Of a DNA stretch of 64,000 nt, positions 10,501 to 20,199 are shown piece after piece. Positions within the stretch are counted from its first letter, which is position 1; each line of letters opens with the position of its first letter. The translations under genes were made by a program, and so were the position numbers. The stretch is from Beroe forskalii (lineage: Eukaryota; Ctenophora; Nuda; Beroida; Beroidae): assembly GCA_011033025.1 (NCBI GenBank), contig WFMF01000050.1, forward strand, positions 62,001-126,000, in the 5' to 3' direction. The notes under the pieces were generated by a model. That model was not told where the DNA came from. It did no database searches and worked only from the letters and a program-made list of their open reading frames with translations.

Positions 10501-12393
10501 CCCTTTAGCTGTTGAAGTCTGGAATGGATGAATTCAGCTATGTCCCCTCCCCTCCCTATAGCTGTTGAAGTCTGGAACGGATGAATTCAGCAAAGTCCCC
10601 CCTCCCCTCCCTTTAGCAGCTGTTGAAGTCTGGAATGGATGAATTCAGCAAAGTCCCCCTCCCCCTCCCCCTCCCTTTAGCAGCTGTTGAAGTCTGGAAC
10701 GGATGAATTCAGCTAAGTCCCCCCTCCCCTCCCTTTAGCTGTTGAAGTCTGGAATGGATGAATTCAGCTATGTCCCCTCCCCTCCCTATAGCTGTTGAAG
10801 TCTGGAACGGATGAATTCAGCTAAGTCCCCCCCTCCCCTTTAGCAGCTGTTGAAGTCTGGAACGGATGAATTCAGCTAAGTCCCCCTCCCCTCCCTTTAG
10901 CTGTTGAAGTCTGGAACGGATGAATTCAGCTAAGTCCCCCCTCCCCTCCCTTTAGCTGTTGAAGTCTGAACGGATGAAGTCCCCTCCCCTCCCTTTAGCA
11001 GCTGTTGAAGTCTGGAATGGATGAATTCAGCTAAAGTCCCCCTCCCCTCCCTTTAGCTGTTGAAGTCTGGAATGGATGAATTCAGCTATGTCCCCCTCCC
11101 CTCCCTATAGCTGTTGAAGTCTGGAACGGATGAATTCAGCAAAGTCCCCCTCCCCCTCCCTTTAGCAGCTGTTGAAGTCTGGAACGGATGAATTCAGCTA
11201 AGTCCCCCTCCCCTCCCTTTAGCTGTTGAAGTCTGTTGAAGTCTGGAATGGATGAATTCAGCTAAGTCCCCCTCCCCTCCCTTTAGCTGTTGAAGTCTGG
11301 AACGGATGAATTCAGCTGTTGAAGTCTGGAACGGATGAATTCAGCTAAGTCCCCCCTCCCCTCCCTTTAGCAGCTGTTGAAGTCTGGAACGGATGAATTC
11401 AGCAAAGTCCCCCTCCCCTCCCTTTAGCAGCTGTTGAAGTCTGGAACGGATGAATTCAGCTAAGTCCCCCCTCCCCTCCCTTTAGCTGTTGAAGTCTGGA
11501 ATGGATGAATTCAGCTATGTCCCCTCCCCTCCCTATAGCTGTTGAAGTCTGGAACGGATGAATTCAGCTAAGTCCCCCTCCCCTCCCTTTAGCAGCTGTT
11601 GAAGTCTGGAACGGATGAATTCAGCTAAGTCCCCCTCCCCTCCCTTTAGCAGCTGTTGAAGTCTGGAACGGATGAATTCAGCTAAGTCCCCCCTCCCTTT
11701 AGCTGTTGAAGTCTGGAACGGATGAATTCAGCTAAGTCCCCCTCCCCTCCCTATAGCTGTTGAAGTCTGGAATGGATGAATTCAGCTAAGTCCCCTCCCC
11801 TCCCTTTAGCAGCTGTTGAAGTCTGGAACGGATGAATTCAGCTAAGTCCCCCTCCCCTCCCTTTAGCTGTTGAAGTCTGGAACGGATGAATTGTTGAAGT
11901 CTGGAACGGATGAATTCAGCAAAGTCCCCCTCCCTCCCTTTAGCAGCTGTTGAAGTCTGGAACGGATGAATTCAGCAAAGTCCCCACTCCCTTTAGCTGT
12001 TGAAGTCTGGAATGGATGAATTCAGCTAAGTCCCCCTCCCCTCCCTTTAGCTGTTGAAGTCTGGAATGGATGAATTCAGCTATGTCCCCTCCCCTCCCTA
12101 TAGCTGTTGAAGTCTGGAATGGATGAATTCAGCAAAGTCCCCCCCCCCCCCCCTTAGCTGTTGAAGTCTGGAACGGATGAATTCAGCAAAGTCCCCCTCC
12201 CCCTCCCTTTAGCAGCTGTTGAAGTCTGGAACGGATGAATTCAGCTAAGTCCCCCTCCCCTCCCTTTAGCTGTTGAAGTCTGGAATGGATGAATTCAGCT
12301 ATGTCCCCTCCCCTCCCTATAGCTGTTGAAGTCTGGAACGGATGAATTCAGCAAAGTCCCCCTCCCCCTCCCTTTAGCAGCTGTTGAAGTCTG
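7531..12393 (+). repeat. 53-57 bp satellite, block B (about 4.9 kb)
   Basis: About 85-90 tandem copies of the block A unit. Every typical unit has an EcoRI word (GAATTC) and a C-rich tract. A higher-order order of three unit types (..GCTATGTCCCC..CTATAGCTG, then ..GCAAAGTCCCC..TTTAGCAGCTG, then ..GCTAAGTCCCC..TTTAGCTG) recurs many times, clearly between about 10.3 and 12.4 kb, giving a repeat of about 160 bp. Scattered truncated or fused units (for example near 8380-8420, 9500-9560 and 10090-10130) point to unequal exchange. Confidence 0.95.
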
Positions 12394-12921
12394 GAAGCAG
12401 AAAAAGAGGAGACTGTGCAGAGCAAAGACAAAGAGCTGAAGGAAATGAGGAAGACCGTGACCAAAGAAATGAAGAGCTGGGCCGACGTCGTCAGCAAGAA
12501 TGTGAAGAGCACTGAAATCACTCCCAGCGTGATAAAAGAGGCGGTGAAATCTGCTGTTGAAGAGGACAGAGGAGAGGAGGACAGGTCTCACAACGTCATG
12601 GTGTACGGGTTGGAGGAAAGAGATCGCGGGAACGAGCAAAATCTTCAGCTTCGTACTTTGTTAAAGGAGCTGGATTCTTGCATTGACTTGGATAAAGTCA
12701 CGTATGCAAGGATTGGAGCGGTCAAGGAGGGCAGCGTGAGACCCGTCCGGGTAACGTTTGAGAAGAAGGACTTTGTACCTTGGGTTCTTTCACGAAGCCG
12801 GGTACTCAAGGACAGTGATCAATTCCCTCTGTGTTTCTGGGACCTGACCGCAGTGGGAGGAGCGACAAGCTCACAGGAAACTGGTGGAGAGATGAAAAAG
12901 ACGTCTGGAGATCCTCGATAG
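12394..12921 (+). pseudogene. ORF1 fragment of another LINE, fused to the satellite edge
   Basis: An open frame begins exactly where the satellite stops (after ..GTCTGGAA at about 12393) and runs to TAG at 12921. It is rich in Lys/Glu helix (KELKEMRKTVTKEMKSWADV), then shows an RRM-like ORF1 core: HNVMVYGLEERDRGNEQN, KVTYARIGAVKEGSVRPVRV and VLSRSRVLKDSDQF. After about codon 146 the frame loses family character, suggesting a frameshift near 12830. There is no ATG at the 5' end; the first in-frame start-like codon is GTG at 12415. It is therefore a 5'-truncated remnant. It differs from the ORF1 at 6666-7508, so it comes from another LINE family. No ORF2 follows on this strand. Confidence 0.65.
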
Positions 12922-13630
12922 GGTATTCTTCATCAGACAGGGTTCTGTCTGTTCAAAACCACGACATACAGACGATCAGGACTGATGCGTTAGCAGGCGG
13001 TTTTATTTAATTTTTGTTTTTTGGTGTGGCGTTGCACTTTGATTAAGTTTTGAGCAAGTCTGCTATTTGCTATTTATGGATACACGTGCAGATAGCCGCA
13101 TTTTGAAAAGACGCACCTTTTGTCTTAATCCTTGGATCGAGTAGCTGGATCGCCCTCTGAGGAAGGGTAGGGGCACATGAATAACTTTAAGCGGCACGTT
13201 GCATACACTGGACTATTGAACTGCCAATAATTTGAGCTCAAATCCAATAATAGAACTTTCCAAGAGGCAGAGTTTGACATATTATATTGATTGTATTTCA
13301 ACTTGAATAGTTATGAATGAAGGTTTTAAACTTGATTTTAACTTAAAATAATTTCTGAAATTATTTTGTTTACAGCAATGTACCATTGATAAAGCCATTG
13401 TGAAACTTACGTCAGTAGCTTGATACTTCTGTGAGTCAACTTTAGAGGCCGTGTCTTTGCTAATTTCATCCAGAGTTAGACGTAGGTTCTTTTCTATGTA
13501 CTCTGAATAACGAGGTTTTGAATGTGGCGTAAATCTGCTAATGATCTTTTTAATTTAAGAATTTCGGGTTTATGATCAAAATTCTTCGATCGGCTGTTGG
13601 GAATATTGTAAATTTGATACAAGAAACCTA
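12922..13630. other. Unassigned sequence between LINE remnants
   Basis: No ORF, TIR or tandem array that I can support. It may be 3' sequence of the truncated LINE whose ORF1 fragment lies immediately upstream. Confidence 0.4.
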
Positions 13631-13970
13631 CAGGATTAAACAGGATTAAACAGGATTAAACAAAAATAGTCCAAAGAAGCCCTAACACTTCTGTTTGGAC
13701 GGAATATACATGACATTGAATCTGAAATAATATATTAAAATTGAAATCTCGAATTAAAAAGTAACTTTAATAATTTAAATAGTGAGAAAAGGCTAATACA
13801 CGAAAAGTCCAGTCAATAGCCAAATACATTAAACTACGAAAAAATTTAAATAGAAAAGATGAAAGACCCAACATGCCCAAAAACACACAAACCCTACCAA
13901 TGAAGAGAACAACAAAATCAGTGACACGCACATACACACACACCAACACGCACACACACACAAACCCACA
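13631..13970 (-). mobile_element. LINE 3'-end fragment with (GGATTAAACA) tail repeats
   Basis: Begins with three to four copies of the decamer AGGATTAAAC at about 13633-13662. On the minus strand this is a 3'-terminal microsatellite tail as seen in CR1/L2-type elements. The adjoining sequence (AGCCCTAACACTTCTGTTTGGACGG) resembles that after the same decamer tail at 44450-44520 (GAGCACTAACACTCCCGTTAGGAC). A CA-rich microsatellite (13925-13965) closes the segment. It is either the 3' UTR of the LINE at 14030-17860 or a separate insertion. Confidence 0.5.
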
Positions 13971-14159
13971 TTGATTGATTGAAAGCCCCCGTGGGGGATT
14001 GCCGCTTTTACGGGCGAAAAAACGAATCATATAATTAAACTTTATTGAATTGAAAAATAACACACATAATACAAATTAAAATTCCCCGCTGGTCATAGTC
14101 GTGGTTAATCCTACAACCTGCAAAACTTTCATTTATGAAAATTCCGGCTGGATTTCCTA

Positions 14160-14898
14160 AGGCCGGCTATGTTATAAAGGGGAAAATTACAACTTTGCCA
14201 TTCAGTTGGTTCGCCTTCATTCTGAATTTTTAACAGATTACCTTTAACATGATTTTTGTAAGACTTAGTGGTCAGGAAACTAACAGGGGGTAGAGAGTCT
14301 TCAATATCACAACTTAGGAAAAGAAGAGGACCTTTGAAAAAAGTGACCTTCTATAAAAATGGTTATCATAGGATTTTAACCAATTTTCGCAAGAGACGTG
14401 TGTTGAACCTGGAATGGGGCTATCTTTTGAGAGAGTAGAGGCAACTGATTTGGGAATTTCAGAAGGAAAGTGTCGGACTTTGCGCAGAAATAGGAATGCA
14501 TTGAGTGCTACGATTCCATGAATTGTCAAAATTCCGAAGTCAGCGAAATGGGGTTTGGTATGGCCAGGGTTTCTCCATCCCTGTATCTATAGTTTATAAA
14601 ACCGGGAACAACAGCTCGTAGTCCTTTCTTTTGTTTCCTAAAGAGAGTATCGATATTTGATTTGGCCGAAAAACCCCATACCAGAGAGCAAAAGTTTAGA
14701 TGAGACTGGACAAAGCTATGATATATTTGTAGCCTAGCTGTAAGGGGTAGGTATTTTTAATTTTATACATGACTCCCACATAACGGGACATTTTGCTAGC
14801 AATAGTTTGTACATGCTTTGACCAATTTAACGACTCGTCAATAACTACACCGAGAAAGCGGGCTTCTTTTACAAATTTAATGGGTGTTTTAGAAATTA
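14160..14898 (-). pseudogene. RT thumb and distal region of the second LINE, multiply frameshifted
   Basis: Downstream of the 841-codon EN-RT frame, homologous protein sequence continues in other frames: IKFVKEARFLGVVIDESLNW (about 14830-14885), then HSFVQSHLNFCSLVWG and TLFRKQKKGLRAVVPGF (about 14600-14740), then ILTIHGIVALNAFLFLRKVR (about 14460-14535) and on to about 14160. Frame changes fall near 14910, 14750, 14560 and 14345. The order matches the intact-frame C-terminus of the first LINE. It is an old inactive copy. Confidence 0.7.
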
Positions 14899-17424
14899 TT
14901 AGCGGCGAAGGTAGTTGTAAATTTTGGATCTGGAGAAGATCATATACTTTGTTTTCTTAAGATTTAATACAAGTCCATTAGACTCTACCCACTGAACAAG
15001 GCTCGAGACAAGCCTGTTTAGCTGATCATTAATCGATTCTATTGTATCTGCAGTAAGTATAATGTTGGCATCGTCAGCATATAGTATAAACCTGGCAAAG
15101 TCTGCAACCTCGGGTATATCATTTATATATACTATAAATAGGAGAGGTCCTAGAATGCTTCCTTGTGGTACTCCGTATCTAACATCCCTTAAATCAGAAT
15201 TTCCACCGTTGACAGAGACAAATTGTTTTCTGCCGCTGAGATATGATTCAATCCACTTGAGAGGGGTTCCACGGACGCCATAATGGGATAGTTTATCAAG
15301 TAGTTTGGAGTGCTCCACTAGATCAAATGCTTTGGAGAAATCTATGAGCAGTAGGAGAGAGATTTGGCGTTTAGAGAGCGATTCAAGTATTATGTTTTGG
15401 GCACTTAGAAGGGCATGTTCACAGGATCGACCTGGGCGAAATCCATATTGCATCTCGTTTAGTGAGCAGTTTGAATCTAAGAAATTAAGCAAACGGTTAT
15501 GCATAAGTTTTTCAAAAATTTTGGAGAAAGAGGAAAGCAAGGAAATTGGCCTGTAATTAGATACACTAGATTTTGAGCCCTCTTTGTGGATTGGAATCAC
15601 TCTCGCGGTTTTCATTTGCTCAGGAAAAACACCTTCCTGGAAAGATTTGTTAACAATCAAAGCAAGTACATCTGTAAATTTATGTGAATTATTCGCAATT
15701 TTCAATGCATCTATCTTTAAGTCTCTGGTAGCCTTGTTCTTGAAACCGTTTATTGTTTTATGTATATCGGCTGCGCGAACTGATTCAAGATACATAGAAC
15801 GACTGACAGAACCCTTGAGAAATTGCTGATGATTAAGCACTGTATTATTCACGTTGCTCTTCAGATCAGATGCTATGTTAGAAAAATAGTCATTGAAAGA
15901 GTTGGCCATATCATTAGGTATGTTAATCGTGTCGCCCTTTTTGTTGATAAGCTTGTTGATATGCGTTGTTTTATTATTACGGTTTAAGAGACTGTTGATC
16001 ATTTGCCATTGCTTTCTGGAGTTATCCCTATGCTTATCGAAAAAATCCTTGCGATATTTAATTTTAGCTAGTTCGATATGCTTGTCACAGAAAACTTTCA
16101 ATCTATCGTATGTTCTCTTACTTATGGGAGATGGCCTCTTAACAAATTCGTGGTAAGCGTTCTGTCTACGCGCGCAGGCATCTTCAAGCCATGGCAAAAT
16201 CCATGGTTTAGGGTTCTGCCTTTCGTTAGTACGTCGCACTCGCTTAGATTTAATGGGGTAAGCAGAATTATAGTGTTGAGTGTATATGGCTTCGAATTTG
16301 CTGTATGCCGTTTGGGTGTCCATGTCAGATGTTATTGCCTCCCACTTTTCGTTACTAATTAACTTATCAAATGCCTCGTTATTGGCTTCGTTGAATAATC
16401 GAGAGTCAGAATTCTTGTCTGAACAAGAAGTCAGACTCTTGATTCTACCTATAGCCGTGCTAGTTCCAAGCGAGCATGTGGTGTGCGTGGCGAGATGATC
16501 GGATAGATCAGTGGTAAATATATTACAGCTCAGTGTCCTATCAATATTGCTCGTATAAACATGGTCAATGAGTGTGGCAGAATGGTCAGTTATTCTGGTT
16601 GGGCGCGATACAATTTGAGCGAAACCATGATTATGGGCTGTATCAACCAAGTTTTGGCAGTTAACGTCGTCATCATGTTTAATTAGATCTTGATTAAAAT
16701 CTCCAGCAATGAACTTGATTTTGTTAGCAAATCGTGTAGCATTCAACGACTTTAGTATGTTATCGTACAACTTATTAAAATTATCAGCATTTTTGGAAGG
16801 TGATCGGTAGACATTACCTAGTATGACAGTTCTAGGTTGGCCTTTACATTCAAGAATTTTAACGAACTGAAATTCGCCACTCCCACTATAATCGCTTTCT
16901 GATGTATCATACGGTGTAAAAGGTTTAATATTTTCTTCGTCACATATTCTTGTGTTAACGTAAATAGCTAGTCCTCCTCCTTTCCCTGACTTACGAATAG
17001 GATCTTGGATAACTGGTAAGTGAAAACCTGGAATTTTCAAATCGTTAAGTCCGTTAGGAAGCGCAGTTGTAACACAGTTGGTTTCGTTCAAAAGGAGCAC
17101 GTCAAACTTTTCGAAAAAAGTGATTTCTTCGCGCATTCTCTCAACCTTATTTGACAAGGAGCGGATGTTAAGTGAAAAAATACTTAGTTCGGTATCCCTA
17201 CTGAGTGATACTACGGATGGTTGTTTGTAGCTACATTTGACAAGCAGTTCTGCCACCTCGTTGAAGGCCTGGTTAATGTTTTGCTCGTCGTCTAAAACAT
17301 TTCCTATTCTCTGTGTAAGATGAGAGCTACAATAAGGGTTGTAGATTTTGTTATTGTTCAAATTCGGATCTCCTAGCAGTTCATAAGTACAGGCATGGAA
17401 CCTGGAATGATTTCCTCGCAGCAT
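14899..17424 (-). CDS. LINE ORF2: endonuclease-reverse transcriptase (841 codons)
   Basis: A long open frame with an endonuclease in residues about 80-330 (IFSLNIRSLSNKVERMREEI, LLLNETNC, GKGGGLAIYVN, VILGNVYRSPSKN, FIAGDFNQDL, ATLIDHVYTS, DLSDHLATH) and a reverse transcriptase from about 570 (ARVIPIHKEGSKSSVSNYRP, YGFRPGRSCEHAL, LLLIDFSKAFDLVEH, GVPQGSILGPLLFIVYINDI, RFILYADDANI). The EN metal and catalytic boxes, including the SDH motif, and the RT YADD box are intact. The natural N-terminus is not its first ATG: the zinc-cluster frame at 17373-17603 overlaps it and should be continuous through a frameshift near 17400. At the C-terminus the frame breaks near 14910. The product would nick DNA and copy the element RNA. 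Confidence 0.9.
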   Translation of the reverse strand: MLRGNHSRFHACTYELLGDPNLNNNKIYNPYCSSHLTQRIGNVLDDEQNINQAFNEVAELLVKCSYKQPSVVSLSRDTELSIFSLNIRSLSNKVERMREEITFFEKFDVLLLNETNCVTTALPNGLNDLKIPGFHLPVIQDPIRKSGKGGGLAIYVNTRICDEENIKPFTPYDTSESDYSGSGEFQFVKILECKGQPRTVILGNVYRSPSKNADNFNKLYDNILKSLNATRFANKIKFIAGDFNQDLIKHDDDVNCQNLVDTAHNHGFAQIVSRPTRITDHSATLIDHVYTSNIDRTLSCNIFTTDLSDHLATHTTCSLGTSTAIGRIKSLTSCSDKNSDSRLFNEANNEAFDKLISNEKWEAITSDMDTQTAYSKFEAIYTQHYNSAYPIKSKRVRRTNERQNPKPWILPWLEDACARRQNAYHEFVKRPSPISKRTYDRLKVFCDKHIELAKIKYRKDFFDKHRDNSRKQWQMINSLLNRNNKTTHINKLINKKGDTINIPNDMANSFNDYFSNIASDLKSNVNNTVLNHQQFLKGSVSRSMYLESVRAADIHKTINGFKNKATRDLKIDALKIANNSHKFTDVLALIVNKSFQEGVFPEQMKTARVIPIHKEGSKSSVSNYRPISLLSSFSKIFEKLMHNRLLNFLDSNCSLNEMQYGFRPGRSCEHALLSAQNIILESLSKRQISLLLLIDFSKAFDLVEHSKLLDKLSHYGVRGTPLKWIESYLSGRKQFVSVNGGNSDLRDVRYGVPQGSILGPLLFIVYINDIPEVADFARFILYADDANIILTADTIESINDQLNRLVSSLVQWVESNGLVLNLKKTKYMIFSRSKIYNYLRR

Positions 17425-17603
17425 CTAGTGCACCCTAGTCTGTTATTCCAGCATTTAGCATGTACCTGGTTGAGACAGAAGTCACATGTGCGGACATTCC
17501 TTATTGAATACGAGTAACCTGTACAAGCAAAACATTTAACCTTGAATTTTTCCAATAGCATTACCTGTCTGTCTTTTTGATCGCTTAGGTGCCGAGCAAC
17601 CAT
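17373..17603 (-). CDS. Second zinc cluster of LINE ORF2 (frameshifted from EN-RT)
   Basis: 76 codons from an ATG at 17603 that directly follows the TAA closing the PHD ORF. It contains CFACTGYSYS, CDFCLNQVHAKCW and GCTRCCEE, a Cys/His cluster with the spacing of a small RING/PHD-like zinc module. The first LINE has an equivalent second cluster downstream of its PHD finger in one frame. Here it must be joined to the endonuclease frame by a one-base shift near 17400. Confidence 0.65.
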   Translation of the reverse strand: MVARHLSDQKDRQVMLLEKFKVKCFACTGYSYSIRNVRTCDFCLNQVHAKCWNNRLGCTRCCEEIIPGSMPVLMNC

Positions 17604-17811
17604 TTACTGGCAAAATTTTGTAATACATTCCCCACACGTCCATGGGATCCTAAGGTAAGTGATATGAATAGCATCTGCTTTGGTGAGTTTTTCACACGAT
17701 AGGTGCATTAATCTGTCACACACCGTACATGTAAGCCTTGGTTGTGTTTTGGGGATTTTAATTGTACATTTTTCGCATTTCGGTCGTCTTATGGTAGAAT
17801 TTACCATAAAA
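17604..17811 (-). CDS. PHD-type finger ORF at the 5' end of the second LINE
   Basis: The frame is open from 17870, but the first plausible start for the domain is the ATG at about 17811. The sequence shows CEKCTIKI, CTVCDRLMHLSCEKL and WTCGECI, the C4HC3 pattern of a PHD finger. It ends in TAA at 17604-17606, and the next ORF begins with ATG at the following base, in the same frame. PHD fingers at this place occur in some CR1/jockey-type elements. The arrangement is either a nonsense mutation in one long ORF2 or a stop-start junction. Confidence 0.7.
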
Positions 17812-17870
17812 AATGTATGGGTGTAATTAAGTGATATTAAAATATTAATCAAACGGTTGAATGCACTCAC

Positions 17871-18065
17871 AAATCAGCACTGCGTCAAGAACTATTAAGT
17901 CCTGCGTGACACTCAGTCGCTGATCAGGAATACTCTTTAATCAGATTAGTAATCGAGAGTAAATCTAGTTGTTCAGAGAAATAGTGTAACTTTATTTATA
18001 TTAACGTGTGTCGAACCGATATCAATATTCACAGCCTCCGAGTGACACAAATTAGTGCACTCATA
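17871..18065. other. Short gap between LINE and TTAA-bounded element
   Basis: No feature recognised. It probably holds the 5' leader of the minus-strand LINE and host flank. Confidence 0.4.
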
Positions 18066-19019
18066 TTAACCCTGCTAAATCCGACCTTTTTGCCTGCATC
18101 GAGATCCCGACCCGAGGTGGAAACAACCTCGCCCTATCTAGACACAATAATTAATTTACGAACAGATCTGCAGACTGCTTCTCGGCAAATGCGCAATTCC
18201 GTTTTATTAATTACCTCCCCTTCCAAGCCTTCTAATTTGCTGATGATAGATGTAAATGTGTAAGCGGGAATTACCAAAATGTGTGTACATCTATTAGATA
18301 AACAATGTAGTAGGTCAGCACAGTGTACACTGGATAGCGTTCTGTGAAACTCTAAACTTGCTTTAGGTAGGTACAAAGTTGACTGTAGAGTGTAGGGGGG
18401 GGGGGATGAAGCCCAAAAAAAACCAAGCCCCACCCTACTCTTCCGATTCTTGGGCTAGGTTTTTTTTGGTTTTTTTAGGTTTTTTTTGGTTTTTTTTGGG
18501 TTACATTTTATTAATTTCTAGCACCTTTCCAAACGATTTTTAGGTTAAAATTCGATTGTTTTATGATGTCTACCACAGGAGCTTGGTATGTAGCCTAAAC
18601 GACCTATAATTGTGTAAGTTACTGAATATAGTTGAATATTTTCACTCATCTAATCGTTCTGAAATTGGTCCTTAACTCCTTACACTGGAGTCTGGTGGGT
18701 ACTTTTTCCAGGTCAGGTCCAATCGAGCTTAGCCTAAGGGGTCATATTACTGTTCTAGGACATAAATGTTTATCAAAAGCTGTTTGAACATGGTCCTATT
18801 ATAGAGTTATGAGCTTATCTGAGCTTCTTGTCAATTGTATTTTATGTACATACTTAGGCTGATCCTCAGCTTTATTGCTCCTGCTTTATTGAGTCCTGGA
18901 AGACCTTTTTGGGCCTAACATTCCTCCCTGCTGAACCAAGACAATCATATCCTAACACTACCTGACTGAGTGACCCTAACCCCTGGGGATACTTTACAGA
19001 ACCTTTTCTGGCCCTTAAT

Positions 19020-19990
19020 TTTGAGCATACTAACGGGTGATGACTAATTATCTGGAATTATTTCAATGTATTCTTGTGGGAAAATCGAGATCATGTTAGA
19101 GCTCAAATATAATTATTCTGGAAATAAAAAGTCTGCTGATTCAGAATAACATCATGAGAAAATTTGAAAACCCTGTTTTCCCATGCTACGGGCCGATTAG
19201 TTTGAGAAGATACAAAAAAATCTTGCACAAAATCTCAATGACAATAATTTTCTCCAAAAGTGTTATTTAAGCCTTACTATGGGATGATTCTGAGCAGGAG
19301 GGTCTCAAGAGTGACTGCAGTAAGTAGCATCACTAACTTATCCAGTGGTGACCCTATGGAACCTAAAACGTGTTTAAAATCGTCAATTTTAGGATAATGT
19401 CACTTTCATAAAACTGCGATTTTGGGTAATTGTTAATCGAAAATTCTGCATACAAATGAATGGAAATGGTCCAAAGACATGAGTTATGTTTAATGGGGTC
19501 CATGCCATCAAATCTGAGTGTTCAGACCACCTAGGTCCTGTTCTAAGACTTTCTTAAGGCCTGGTGTAGCAAAAAAACACACACCTTTTTCCAGAAATTT
19601 GGCGTGATTTAAGCTCTAAAATCCAAGAATTTTCTTGATATTCAACGAAAAATGCATGTAGAGGTCTTCATTAGTGTCTCAGCTAACGAAGTTCATATAA
19701 ATAAACCTAGATGGCAACTAATGGGAATGCTCTTGTATGCAATTTTCCAATCATATGTCAGGAAGTCAATCTTTGAATTTGTGCAAGATTTTTTTGTACC
19801 CTCTCAAACTAATCGGCCCGCAGCATGGGAAAACAGGGCCTTCAAATCCTCTCATGATGTTATTCTGAATCACCAGACTCCTTAGGTCCAGAACAAGCAC
19901 ATCTGAGCTCTAACATGATCTCGATTTGCCCACAAGAATACATTGCAATAATTCCAGATAAATAGCCATCACCCGTTATAACTAAAGGCA
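19020..19990. repeat. Large imperfect palindrome (about 1 kb)
   Basis: Left arm words reappear inverted on the right: GGGTGATGACTAATTATCTG (19035) with CAGATAAATAGCCATCACCC (about 19955-19976); GAATAACATCATGAGAAAAT (19143) with CTCATGATGTTATTC (19851); GGGCCGATTAGTTTGAGA (19190) with CTCAAACTAATCGGCCC (19803); and TCTTGCACAAA (19221) with a matching inverse near 19780. The inner arms pair as far as about 19430/19750. The centre is near 19590. The arms have diverged roughly 15-25 percent by eye, so this is an old fold-back. Confidence 0.75.
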
Positions 19991-20063
19991 TATACATCGC
20001 AACATTATTACCAGAAGGTGCAGCGCTAGCCCTGTATGGAGCCCTACGGTTTTCAGTTCCTTG

Positions 20064-20162
20064 TTTAATGAGCCATGCAGCTAGGACATCCACCACATTC
20101 AGCCAGGCAATAGTCTTGCCTGGCTGAATGTGGTGGATGTCCTAGCTGCATGGCTCATTAAA
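20064..20162. repeat. Perfect 47 bp inverted repeat with 5 nt loop
   Basis: The left arm 20064-20110 (starting TTTAATGAGCCATGCAGC, ending GCCAGGCAA) is the exact reverse complement of 20116-20162. The spacer is TAGTC. The identity is complete, unlike the older palindrome beside it. Confidence 0.95.
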
Positions 20163-20199
20163 GACATGTAGGTTCTCTCCACTCCAGCATGGACATAAG

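Larger units (their letters stand above)
14030..17860 (-). mobile_element. Degraded LINE with PHD, second zinc cluster, endonuclease and RT
   Basis: A minus-strand non-LTR element of at least 3.8 kb. Order in its own direction: PHD-like ORF (17604-17811), Cys cluster ORF (17373-17603), EN-RT (14899-17424), and a frameshifted RT tail (about 14160-14898). No ORF1 can be seen upstream of 17870. The 3' UTR motif TTTATTGAATT followed by ACACACATAATA (14041-14071) resembles the 3' UTR of the first LINE (1330-1365), so the two are related. The frame is broken by at least one stop and four frameshifts. Confidence 0.8.

Noticed and set aside
500-12393. Regular spacing of a conserved word suggested a CRISPR-like array
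   Set aside because: The units are contiguous, the variable part is only C-tract length and a few fixed variants, there are no unique spacers, and the host is an animal.
15062-16498. Series of plus-strand ORFs of 72-94 codons
   Set aside because: Antisense to the endonuclease-RT frame; low-complexity by-products.
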